Part shown: piece after piece, positions 50,001 to 62,330 of the stretch
Layout: every line of letters begins with the position of its first letter
Numbering within the stretch: the first letter of the stretch is position 1
Source: Campylorhamphus procurvoides
Taxonomy: Eukaryota; Chordata; Aves; Passeriformes; Dendrocolaptidae
Assembly (NCBI GenBank): GCA_013396655.1
Contig: WBMV01003348.1
Span: forward strand, 620,001 to 684,000
Reading direction: 5' to 3'
Length of the DNA: 64,000 bases
Translations under genes and position numbers: made by a program
Notes under the pieces: generated by a model
Database searches by the model: none
What the model saw: the letters and a program-made list of their open reading frames with translations, nothing else
What the model was told of the DNA's origin: nothing

Positions 50001-53000
50001 TCCAACCTGAATCATCCCGTGACTCTACGAAATGAATTGTAATTCTGGGCTTGATATTTTTTGGTTTTACTCTCATTTGTGGCCTCACATATTTTTTTTG
50101 ACCTTACAACATACGAACATGGCATTGAAGAGAGAATAATTGATTTCTCGAAGGGCTTTGAAATTATATCCTTGATTCAGGTATTAGTGTGTTATACATT
50201 TTAATTTTTTTTTCTGTGTTTGGCAGATGGATGCACAGATATATGAAAACAAAAACTATCAATATTTTGAAATATCTAATCACATTACAATAAGACCTAA
50301 TTTTATGAAGACAGAACTGTGTGTTTAAAGCACATCTGTTCTTTTTTCGCAACTATAGCTGCAAGTCCAGAATGGATATGGAGAGTCACAAAGTAAATAT
50401 GAACAAAAGGAAGACCACACAATTAGTGACTAACTATGACAACTGTGGGTTCAATACTTCTTAGTGATAAAGGTAATAGAGAAGAAATTTGAAAGACTGC
50501 AGAATGTTTTCTTTGAATCCAAATTGTTACATGGTCTGGCTTTGAAAGTCTCAGTATTTACATTTAACATCTTACATTCAAGCTTGGCATTCTGTCATAA
50601 GCTAACCTTGGCAATCACTGGACAAGGTCCAGCTCACCACATTTTACCACAAGGCCACACTTAATCTTTTAAATCCTTGCTTCATTTACTACACTTCCAG
50701 CTTCTTAATTTGTGTTATTGTCTCACAGATGACAGCTTTCTTCACCACTGAAGATTTAAATCCAGGGCATGTTCCCAGCCCTGATTTATCTGCAAAGCAT
50801 CACAGTAGACAGCAATTTGGTGGAAACCACAGTACATGCTTATTTAATTACAGACAGTATCATAATGCATATGTATATGGACAAGGGAGCTAATTTGACA
50901 CTGAACAAACAACAGGAAAGGAGAAGCCTGTGCATAATTTTCGGTGTTTTAAATAGTATGAATAAAAGGATTTTAATTATATCGTGTCATATCTATATGC
51001 ATGTAGACCATCAACAAGGCTGCTCCAGACAGCACTCCATTAGTTACATTAAAGATGCATTTTTATCTGATGCAATAAAAGCTGTAGGTTATCAACTTTC
51101 TCATTAAGAAACCTGCCAAGAATGTTATGTTCTAGCTGGAGATTGCCACAGGAATTTCCTGACAAGAGTGGAAAGATGAGATAGAGGAATCCTAGTGTCA
51201 CTTCTCCTCTCAAACAAATACTCTTTAATATTTACAGTGTTTGACTCCAACACAATAATCTCCGTCTTTGCAGCCAACATGTCCTTAATGCACTTCTATT
51301 TCTCCCTCTTCTTTGGTTCTCTTTCCTAGTCTTCTTCTCTTAGTCTCCAGCTCTCATTCCTTTTAGTCCAGACTCACTCTCCTTATCCAAGCACTATTAG
51401 AGTTCTCTCTCCAGGACATTCAATACTTTCAAGTTAGCACTTTACTATCAGTCCCATTCAGTACCCTCCTACTCAAATCAGCCAGCATACATATGTCCCT
51501 TATTTATTCCAGTTTCGTATTTCCTACTCCTTCTGCTTCTCCCACTCTATCAAAGTTTTTAGAATTCCAGTTAATTATAAGAATTTTGCATCTATAAATC
51601 GCAACATTTTCTCTAATGTAGAAATGAGACAGCAACAGCATGGGATGAACCATGGAAGCACACAAGGGATCAGCATTCTGAAAGATTTTTTCTCTCATGA
51701 ATATGTAGGGTTTTCCCCTGTTTACCATAATTTTAAGTTGGTGGAAATTAACTGTATTATCTATGGTTCCTGTAAAACAAGATATAAGGAAGGGCAAGAA
51801 ACATGTATGCAATAAAGCAGAACTTGTTCTTTAATTAATTCATGCTTACAAATTTAAGAGTTCTTTTACGTATCGACAATCCAGATGGTCTTGTAAATAA
51901 GTAAGCGCTTGGATGCCATTTTTAGAAACAAGTTGTATGAAAGATGTAAAGTAGAAAGTGCACTAAGATGGGTGAGATAATTTATTGGCAATGCTGCAGA
52001 GATGATCTTTTGTGATGCCAGTCACAAGCTAAGATACATTATTTCCAACATAGTGACTCTTTAATACTGTGGTATTTGATGGGAAGCCAGATAAAGATAA
52101 TGCCACACAGGACTGTCAAGACTATTAAATACATGAGGAATATTAAGCATGAATGCATTTTTTCTAACTAAAATAAAATATTTATAAGACATAACTTTTT
52201 AATAAGGGAAAACTGATTTATTTCTTTTCTCACACAGGCCACAGCTTAGGCCTGATCAATTCAGATGAGCTTCTCTTTCTGGGAGAGTTACTGGAAGAAA
52301 AGATTTCTATTGCTTCTTACCTGGCAAAGAAGGATTTAACACTTGATGATAATATTATGCAAACAAGAAATGGCGAAGTAGAGAGAGACCACTTCACCTG
52401 TGATTAAAAAAAAGAAAATGCCCCAGCATATCATGTCATACCTCACAAATCAAATGAAAGCACATTTTGGATGCTGATTCAAAGAGTTGTCTTCCAACAG
52501 TCCACACATTCCATACTGAGTGTAGAAGTTTTCTGATCTTCTTTAAAAAATGAAATTAAAGAGATCTTTTCACTCAGCAAATGGCCTTTGCATACCTACA
52601 GCAGAGTTATTTTTTCAGACTGAGCTTGCTAAATGACAAACTGTAAAGTTCAAAATAGCTGCAGCATATTTGTTTTAACAATGTACAGAACTTCTTATTT
52701 TGGACTAGGCTGTGATAAAACAGAAGGGAGTCTATTTCAAATCCTTGAGCGTCTCTGCTTTCAGGTTTCTTATTTCTAGTGGAACTGAACTTTTGGTTAA
52801 CTTACCAGGGCACTCATTTCTTAAAGGGAGAGATTTGATGTGTTGTGAAAATTGGCTGCTATGCCCTGCTGAACATGCACTGGCAACACATTAAGGAGGT
52901 GATGAACATCCATCAGGTATGAGGTCTTACTTACCCTCTCTAGAAGGGACTGATATCAAACACCCACAAATATCATTTATGCAAGGAAGCTCTTAGACAG

Positions 53001-56000
53001 GAACGCTCAGGAGATCTTTGTGAAACAGCTACAAGAAATGAGTTGGTTGTTTTTCCTTTCCCACAGGTACACTTCTTTGGGTGCAAAGGGGTACTGAAAT
53101 CCCCAGGTGGTTGGAAAAGGGATTAACACTTTGGCATGCATTTCTACAGAGGCTGACACCAGTGGAGCAAATTCCCTGCTTGGCTATATGGACATTACTG
53201 CAAGCTACTAGACTGACTAAATATGAAGATACTGTGAGCATCTGAAATTATCACTTGGTGGCCTATATCTGAAAATGTAAAGGGGTACCATAGTAAAACC
53301 AGAATATTAATGATAGCTACGACAGAACACGAGGATCAGAAGTATGTTTATCAGCTCAGTCTCTCTATCTGTTTTTAATACACACATAGTTACGCTGTGG
53401 AGGGAGAAGGAATTTGAGACAGCACAGCCTCTAGGTAAAAGCTTTTCCACCAACTACTTATTCAAAGGTATAAAAGTTTAGTTCTATTACAGATATTTTC
53501 TAATCAGTTGGGTTTGTTTGTTCTACAGGGTTAAAATCTTGCACAATCAAAGGCTGCAGCAATCAACATTATCCTAATTTAAGAGGCAGCATGCAAGATT
53601 TCACTTGTCCAGAATAGTTTAGATGGATATCTGATAATTTATTTAATACTCTTCCTAGCTTTTTTCCTACTGAAATGTAAGAATCACTTGATCCTCACAG
53701 TCATGCTTATAAACATATGCAATGGATAACTTGAAGAGCCCACATTCATTAATTTATAAAGAAACAGATATGAAATTAGTTTCCTTGTTTTCTTTTCCCT
53801 GTATTTTGATTTTCTGCAAATATTAATAAATTTATCTCTGCCAGGTAAGCACATTATCTTTGTGTGCTTCAGAGAACTGCAGAGAACAGAACAGAGGATT
53901 CCATGTCATAGTGGAGTTCTTTGTCAAATCAAAACCTCATTGACAGCCTCGCTGACCCTGTTCAAGGTGATGAACACGTTGCACTTGTGACTTGTTATAA
54001 GCATGTCTATTTAATTGCTATCCAAAAAAAGCCTGACTGAACTTTGGTAAGCATCTAGCATGAGTGAAAAGCAAATTTTGACATTTCTCTTGCTGAAAAA
54101 TGGAAAGACATATTGGCAATTACAGCTTTTAGGGCCTTGAAAATTGAACTCCTGTCACTTCACACAAACTTTTAGAGAAAAAAAAAAGCCCCTGGGATTT
54201 CTTTGGATTGAAATTAGAGGGGAATCTTGGGCATACACAGTGATATTTGGAATTATGGAGAAATCCAGACATCACCATTATCACTCAACACCGAGGAAAA
54301 GCAGTCAGACAAAATGTGGGGGAAAAAAATCAAGATATCTGTATAGTCAGGTACAATGTGTATATTTCCATAGGAAAAGCTGAAGATTACTATACTGTTA
54401 AGGGGTATAATGATTGAACTCTGTGTGATATGCCACAAAAATGTTTGCCACACAGAGCCTGTGGTTACAATGAGAGCTAAATGGCATTATTAATCCTATG
54501 GTCGAAAAATGTATTAAATGCATTGAGCCCAGTACACTCAGAGGTCATTTATGCAGGAAAATTATAGTGAATGAGGTAGGATGTTTATTTACAGAACACT
54601 GCCTTCCTCACATGAACCTCTCCATATATCTTAGTAGAGAGCACTAAATTCAAAGCAATGTAATCCACTATTAAATGGCACAGAGTGCAACATGCACACT
54701 GCCAGAGACTTGGGCACCAGAGCATGAAGTATAGATTTTGGGTCAAAAAATGAAGAATTGTCCATATCTCTGCTGCTGGAGGCTGATCCTGGTACCACAG
54801 TACTTTGCCCAAATCTTCCTCTGACGTTCCCACAGAGGCCCCTATGGCACTGCAATGTTAATAGGAACAGTAAGATTCTAATTTTTTTAAAAAGTTTAGA
54901 GCACAACACTAGTGGCAGGGCTGCAGTCCTGCAAACACAAAGTGTTTAGTTCGGTATACATTTACACTTCAGCTTCCTGCAGTTCATGTTCACCACACAA
55001 GCCTGTTTTCATCCTTTTTTTAAGCTAAGCCTGACATTTATGGAACATGTAAATAAAAACAAATCAAGACTACCTTGCACGAGTATCTGTGGTTGAATGA
55101 ACCCTTCTGCAGGATTTGAGATCACTTGAACTGCAAACCTGATTCTCTCTTTGGTGTATTTATGATACTTGCACTGCACGTATCAATTTAGCTGTGCCCA
55201 CATGCTTAATTTTTACACCATATTTGAAGGACAAGAACATAGGCTGCACATTTATAATCTGTCATCTTTGCAGCAGAATTTGTGTGGCTATAAAAAACAC
55301 GTGTCCTACTGAAGGTATGAAAACAGTTTCAGGACAGTAATATATGCTAGTTAGGAGTTGATTTCCATCTTTCCATGTCCCAAGTTAGACTAGCTATTTA
55401 AACAACAACAAAAAAAACAACAAACCCAAAGCAAAGCGTAAACAAACAAAAAAATCTCACCCCACAAACAACTCAGAGTTGCCTGACAAATGAAAATGAC
55501 CTGGCACAGAAGCACAGTGACTGATCTAACCATGCCCATGTTTGAAGTAATGCTTTCAAAATACAGCTTTTTATATTCCAGACTGAAGTCCAGTTACTAT
55601 TTCCACACTGCTCGTGTTATTTTTATTCTGCAAAAGTCAGAGAAGAAAAAAAAAAAGAGTATATGAAACTAGGTCTGAAATAATTGAAAAATAAATAAAG
55701 AAACCTCTAATACATTTTTATATCTGTCAAGCAAAGCCAATTAAAGTATCCCTGTGGTGAACAGAGCTTTAAAGTCTGAGTTTTCTCCTGGATTACACTG
55801 TGAGCTGCCTTCTCAGAGTGATTCATCACAATCCTCATTATTCCCAGCTTCCAATTTCCTTGTGCTTGGCTCGGTTATCCCAGCAAACGACCACTCATTT
55901 GCAAAGAGTGCAAGTTATACATTGCCATAAACAGGTCATTTGTGGGTTTCCCAAACTCTAATAGGCCTCCGAAATCAAAGGATGCTTCCTAGAGCAGTAA

Positions 56001-59000
56001 AAATCTATTTTCAACTCTACTTTGGCTTTTACAAAATAAGCTAGTTTTTTTTTTATTTAGTTTTACTAGAACTAGGACCTTGCCCTTTGGATTCCACAGT
56101 ATTCTTCTGTATAAAACAAAATAAAATAAATCCACTGCGATTGGAATGCAGGGGAGCATTAGCACAAAGCACTGTCCATTACCTCTAAAATAAAAATGAT
56201 CACTTTTCAGAGCTTGATGCCTCTTCAGCATAGCAGCAGGGATTTATGGTTTTGGTAAAGTTAGTAACTTGCTATTCCATCTTTCTTAAGATGTCATTAT
56301 TTTATTGTCTTTGCTCCACTTCAGTACTCCTTTGTCCTTTCCATAACTGGAAGAGTTTAGAGAAAACTTTGTACAGCTTGACAATTAGACCATCACACAT
56401 GCCATAAAAAACAGCAGTTTCACCAAGTCTCAGAGAAATTTGCAGCATATTAGGATTAACAGAGATGAAAAAACAGCTGTAACACATGCAATTCTCCTTT
56501 ATTAGATTTTACATTTCTTAAGAAAAAAAATACTTTTCATAACGGCTTCTATAAATCTATTTTATTGTATGCCTGCTGCAAAGTTCTCCAAAACAGTGAA
56601 ATATGTAATCTCTTACTAGATCTTATTAGCCATAATTTCATCAGAACTCCTTGGTTTCAAATCTCAAAGCAGTAAAACTGCTGAACACACTTTCCCCTCC
56701 ATCCCCACCCTGGTATCATATCCTGATAGAACTGCTTCGATATCCAAATAATATATAAATGTACCCATATATCAAATTCATTTTCTTCCACAGCAAGATT
56801 GGTGATCATATTTTATGGAGTATTAGGAGATGCTGATCACCTTATGAGAGTGTTACGCATGTGAAAACAGCAAACTCTTATAGCTTGGTTTTTAATTTCT
56901 TAACACATCTCTCTTTTTGAATTGGTGGCATTTAATAACATTCCTTGTAAAGTGGCACTAAGAGATGTTCAGACCTTGTTCCAATCAGAATGCCTGGCAA
57001 GGGGTTTTTTTCAGTGCAGTTACTGTGGATACAACTCTGGCATTGATGAATTCAGGGTGTTCTCAACTATTACAAATATTTACAATTTTTAAATAAAAGT
57101 TTCCTTTTTCTGAGGATAAAATTAGTTTGTAATTGACAATGTTTGCTTAGCACAGCACATGCAATTTCAGGCAGCAATAAAGCTATTAATTTGTTTGCTT
57201 GTGCATTTTCTTCGAGGGAGTGTCTCAACAGAAGTGATTATCAGTGCAGAAAGCAACTGTGTGCAGTGCCAGTAAGAACACGGTCATGCCAACTAACACA
57301 AAATATTCTTTGCAAAGATTGCACCATAAATAGCATTAATAAGACTTCATTCTAACTCAGATCAGCAGGAAGGTTCACATTATGGTTTATAAAACTTATT
57401 TAAAATAAGACTTTGGGAGAAACACTGTCTCGTGGATTCCCTATGGTCCTTAGTCTAAGAGATCAGGTTAGATTTAGTTTGGTCTGACAGAACCAGGGAA
57501 AAAGTTCTCTACTTCTTAGGATTTTTGGGGGAGTTCCATGCTCTCATATGTCCTTAGCATAAATTCTTTCATTCATTTAGCACACAGACACATGACAGAA
57601 CTAGTACCTCAAAATTTCTAGTCTTTCAAGTCCATCTTCTCTAAGTGCCAGTACTCAATTTTCTACTTCCTCCTTCCCACCCTACACAGAATTTTCATAG
57701 TGGACAAAAGGAACATTTCAACTTTAAGATCAGAACCTCTCCATATTAACATAACCTTAACACTGGATCACCAAGCAGAAACCTGAACTATAGGAATGCA
57801 CAGAAACATGGCTACAAGCAGTACTATTAGTTTTTGAAGCCAGGAAGGTGTCATTATGAATACACTGTCTGACCCCTTACACAACATAGATACTGATCTG
57901 ATTAAGACAACATATTCTCATTGATAGTAGATCAGAAAGCTCTCAATGTTTAAAAGAAAGATTTCCTTCATTTGGTTTTTTTGCCATCTTGTTATTTCAA
58001 GAATTAAGTTTCTTCTCATGACAAAGTACACCACCAGCTTAAAAAAACCCAACCAAAAAACATAGACCTACGCATCTTACAAAATACAAAAGGATATCAG
58101 TTTTCTATTTGGTAATAAATTTCTGGGAAACTATCACATATCATTTCACATTTCTGTAGCCTAATTATTCATTGAGGATATAGTCAGTAATTTCTATTGA
58201 ATATGTCAGAATGCCACAATTGCACTGTTCATCCAAAAGAAAAGCACAGAAAACAGCTTCTACTGTGGGTTTTTTTCTACTCAATTAATTGTTAACTTCA
58301 GGAAATGAAATGTTGAGCATGTGGAGATACTAAAACAAATATGTGTTTTAAAATACCTGACATAAGCCATGGTAAAAAAAATTAAACATCTCTGGCATGT
58401 GTTGAACAATGAGTAACACAAGGCAACACTGTATGTTCCAGCAAACATATGTTATCTGATGATGAAATAATTATGTTGGTGTCTACACAACACATGCCTG
58501 AATATCCCTTAACTGAAAAAGCAATGCTTTAGAAACAAGGAGATGTGACATATGACAGTTCTGTGTCCCCAAACCCAAGTCACCCCATGTCTTTGAAACA
58601 GTGCTGTGCTGTAAACAGTCACCAAAACATATTAGTTTACAAAATGACACGGTCAGCGAGCAAAAATTAAAGTCCTGTGCATATTTTTAAATTGTGTGTT
58701 TTGAAGCTCCTATTCATGCGCTGTACTAATGACAATGTGCCTGGAGGGATTGCCAAAATCCATGGAGTTCAGAGGAAAGCCAGAAATTCAGATGTCAAAG
58801 CATGGTGAAGACTGCAGACTCACAGAGACAGATGCTGCTTTACAGTCATTATCCCACTGCCTTCAAAGACAAGCAGAGCACTCAACATGGAATTCAACTA
58901 TAACAACACCTGGACACTTCAGCTACTCCCAAATGGGACACAGTGCTGGACAGCAACCCCTCAGTATTAGATCACAAAGACAGCCCATCCGTGCCCTTCA

Positions 59001-59382
59001 AACCAGGGTCCAGCTCCGTAAAATATTCACTGTATGTTGACTGTTCACATATCTGAAGCAAGTGCTCACATATTTTGGGTCTTTTTTTTCCTCTTCCTCC
59101 TTTGCTTTGGTTTTTTCCCCCCTTCTGGAGTCAAGAAGTAGCTGCCTAATAACACCTCAGGTCAGCAACAGGCTGGTTTTCATTTATTTTAAGTAACTTT
59201 CACTTAGATAAGTCAGTTTCAAGAGCTTCATGTGTTTTCTATCACAATAGCCACACAGAGTCCAATGCAAATTCTTGACCTGAAACAGCTCTTTTGGAAA
59301 AGGCACGAAAGTATTGACTACCTGTTCTGTAGAAAAGATATTTCACCCTCTACCTTTGGCACAGACTCATGGTATCTAAAAA
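47001..59382. other. Long AT-rich non-coding stretch
   Basis: No supported gene. It includes an exon-like minus-strand segment (48327-48485), a 9-base C run (48945-48953), a CCAA repeat near 48983-48996 and a pyrimidine-rich tract (about 51290-51420). It also holds unique enhancer-like passages near 54440-54580, 55830-55980 and 57140-57350. The frame at 58729-59040 (103 codons) has no domain that I recognise. No RNA gene was seen. Confidence 0.45.
51290..51420 (+). repeat. Pyrimidine-rich tract
   Basis: Strong C/T excess over about 130 bases ('ctatttctccctcttctttg', 'cttcttctcttagtctcc'). It is low-complexity in character with no exact period. Confidence 0.6.
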
Positions 59383-59612
59383 GACAGGGACAACAACCAC
59401 CTTAAATTGAAGGATAGGAAAAACTTCTTCCCCAAAAGGGTTGTCAAGCATTGGAAGAGGCTGGTGAAGTCACCGTCCCTGGCTGTGTTTAAAAGACATG
59501 CAGATGTGGCACTTGGGGAGAGGGTTTAGTGGTAAACTCAGCATTGTTGGGTTAATGGTTGGACTTGATGACATTAAGGGTCTTTTCCAACCTACATAAC
59601 ACTATGATTCTA
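59383..59612 (+). repeat. CR1 LINE 3' fragment, sense
   Basis: Typical CR1 blocks run in order: 'aggaaaaacttcttcccc', 'attggaagaggctg', 'ccctggctgtgtttaaaa', 'ggttggacttgatgac', 'ggtcttttccaaccta', then the terminal 'actatgattcta'. About the last 230 bases of an element are present, giving a 5'-truncated insertion, as is usual for CR1. Preservation is good apart from small changes. The 'gtggtaaactcagcattgtt' variant marks a CR1 subtype that I cannot name with certainty. Confidence 0.9.
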
Positions 59613-61077
59613 GCAAAGTAAAAATAAAAAGCCTTAATAACCTCTGAAAAATGCACCTCAGCATCTCCATTTTGGAGTAGTTTAGTAACTGCATAATATG
59701 ATAGAGTAAATTATTCTAGTCACCTCTGCCATCCTATACTGGATAAATAATCTTTTGGCAGAAGGAGATATATAAAACCCATAACAATTATTATTGTCCA
59801 TGGATTCTGCCTGGAAAAAGAAATTGTTTCTGATAAATTTAATAAGTTATGAAAAAAATAATTAGAAATTTACAGAAACAAATGTTCAATTTAACATTCA
59901 TTTGGATTCTAGCTAACAATAAGTTCATTTCTCTGGGTGAATTTTTTTGTGATAATTGAAAACATATCTCCATTAATTTCTCTGCACCAGTGCCTTTCTT
60001 TGTTACTTCTCTCCATTGCAGAGCAGTGAAGACATTAAATATTTTCCATTTCCTGGGCAACAGGTGCTTCATTCAATCATATTTTTTAAGATTATGCAGG
60101 TTCAAGTGATACAAAATTCACATGAAAGTACTTTTGAGAAGAGCATAGAGCAAGTATCGAAAAAGCCACAGTCTCACATAGGATGGCAGCTTTTCCTGCT
60201 GCAACATGACAGGAACTTGCTGAAGAATTCATAGGAATTTTTTTACTATCTCCTCCATATAGTGACATAGAGTGTGCACTACAAGAATCCCTAGGACCAA
60301 GGTGTAACATAAGATCATGATTTGAAATGCTAGAAATTATCTGAACACCTAAATTTTATTTTTTTCCCTTTGTTCTTTTGGTTCAGTAGTCTTGAAAAGC
60401 AACTTTTAGGAAACAAAAGTAATGACAAAAATCCAACAAGCCTGGTCTTTATTACCTTATAAATACGAGCAACCTGGGGTTTGTTTGTTCTCATACTTTA
60501 AGCCCTTAGGACACATCACCTGTTCTGCTTAGAAAACATGTCAGAACAATATAGAATTTCATGTTTCCTTCCTCCCTCCCAGAGAGAGACCCAAGCAGTC
60601 GGACAGAAGTGCCTTCCTCTGGTTTTTCTTTCTTATTTAGCTCATCCAAAATAGGGAGATGTTGCTTTGTCTCTGTTTTCTGCAGGGTTCTGGAAGAACA
60701 GCAGAAAGATTTAAGTTCTCTTGGAGGGGGGAAAGAGTAAACACACCATCCTCAGTCCTCACAGAAGATTTTATTTTAACAATGGCAATTGCCCCCTGGA
60801 AACACTTCATATTTCTGAATTACTTAATAATAATCCTTTTTCATGAGCTAAGGGCCCATCAACAAGCCGAGGACCAGGTGTGCTTATTATGTGCTTCTAT
60901 TTTTAGAGCACGCATGTATTTTAAACATTATTTTTACAATAACACATCATTTCTGCCCTGATAATATAAAATATTTTCAGAAATTAAGAAATATCTAGCT
61001 AAGTAATTTGTGAAAAGTAATAGTTCATTATATGCTGCTGTTTCACCTTTTTGAGCACCTTTTAGCAGCACACACCG
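59613..61077. other. Non-coding stretch between two CR1 fragments
   Basis: Unique AT-rich DNA. A strong acceptor-like site, 'ctctgttttctgcag', ends at 60685 within a 100-codon frame (60659-60961), but I recognise no protein feature there. Confidence 0.5.
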
Positions 61078-61242
61078 CGAGGGTGGTGACACACTGGGAC
61101 AGGGTGTCCAGAGAAGTTGTGGATGTCCCCTCACTGGTAGTGGTGGAAGTGAGGGTGGACAGGGCTTTGAGCAACCTCATCTAGTGAAAGGTGACTTAGA
61201 TGACCTTTGAAGGTCCCTTCCAAGCCGAACCACTCCATGATT
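61078..61242 (+). repeat. CR1 LINE 3' fragment, sense
   Basis: Recognisable blocks are 'gggtgtccagagaagttgtg', 'ggacagggctttgagcaacc', 'tagatgacctttgaaggtcc' and 'cttccaagccgaaccac', then the terminal 'ctccatgatta'. The 'gagcaacctcatctagtgaa' segment marks a subtype different from the copy at 59383-59612. It is 5'-truncated and lies in the same orientation 1.5 kb downstream of that copy. Confidence 0.88.
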
Positions 61243-61491
61243 ACATGAACATCAGTTTCAAAAACAAATAAACCAGCTTTGAAATAGTACTTCAGCTGTA
61301 TTTGTGGCTTATTTAACTAATCTGTCTTCAAATACCAGTTTATTCCTTCCTCTTTGGGTTCACCATATCGAGGCAAACAGGAAAACCAAGACTTTTTGTG
61401 TAAAAGCCAATGTGGTGTGAGCTCTTGTGCATTGCATTGTGGAATTTATGGTTAATATGACCCATAAGAAATACTACTTGAATAATCTTTC

Positions 61492-61511
61492 TTTTTTTTT
61501 TTTTTTTTTTT
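61492..61511 (+). repeat. Poly-T run (20 T)
   Basis: Twenty consecutive T residues directly precede CAG. The tract may be the antisense tail of a retro-insertion or a splice-acceptor pyrimidine tract. Confidence 0.9.
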
Positions 61512-62303
61512 CAGTTATTTTTTCCACAAACTTCTGTCTATGGATTTCTTGCTCGAATTTTCTGTGGGTTTATAGTAAAACTCTATGCACATTTATTTCT
61601 GTGGGACATATAAACAGGTAAGAAATATGTTATGAAGCAGCTACACTTAATATAACTCTTGCTCAATATATTGTATTGTAATATATGAGGTAAATAAAGG
61701 GTCACAGTCCTTAAAAAGGAACCTCTCACACAGACTGAAGAAACACACTTATTGATTGCATAGAACTGAAATATTCTTTAAATCCCCATGTCTTCCCTTC
61801 TGAGGCTGCAAAACACATAGAAATCTAAACTCAAACCAAACACTAAACCAAATTTCCTGGTACTTAACCCTTCTTTTATGAAAGGAAAGCCTCACACATA
61901 CAAATTGGTCTTGGAAAGCTTAACAAAGTGTAACTCAGCATTGAGGAGTTAATCATGTGTGTATGTACAGGTAATTTCATGTATTTCCTATATGTTTTGA
62001 AAACACTTGCAGAACCTGGTGGTTACCCTAAATGTGTGCTAAAGTAATAAGAGCCAGAAATTGACCATTTTGCCCATTTTTGTTTGTTAAATAAAACCAA
62101 ACCACAAAAAATGAAATGTATCAGTGACACACTCTGGCACAAACAATCAGCTAAATATTTTCCCCTGGAGGAAAACGCTCTTCTAATACAAATAATGACT
62201 CAATGAGTATACAGAACAGCAACTGAAATAACTGAAGTGTATTGGAGAGCATCAGCTACAGACAGAACCTGACTCGGAGCTTAGGAAAAAGAAAAAATAG
62301 TTT

Positions 62304-62330
62304 GGGGGTTTTGGTTGGGTTTTTGTGGGG
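62304..62330 (+). repeat. G/T-rich tract
   Basis: G runs of 5, 2, 3 and 4 are separated by T-rich loops. It is one G short of a canonical four-run quadruplex and similar to the T/G tracts at 9170 and 13673. Confidence 0.7.

Noticed and set aside
60659..60961. 100-codon frame after a strong acceptor-like site
   Set aside because: The acceptor is good, but no matching donor is convincing and the translation has no recognised feature. AT-rich DNA yields such sites often.
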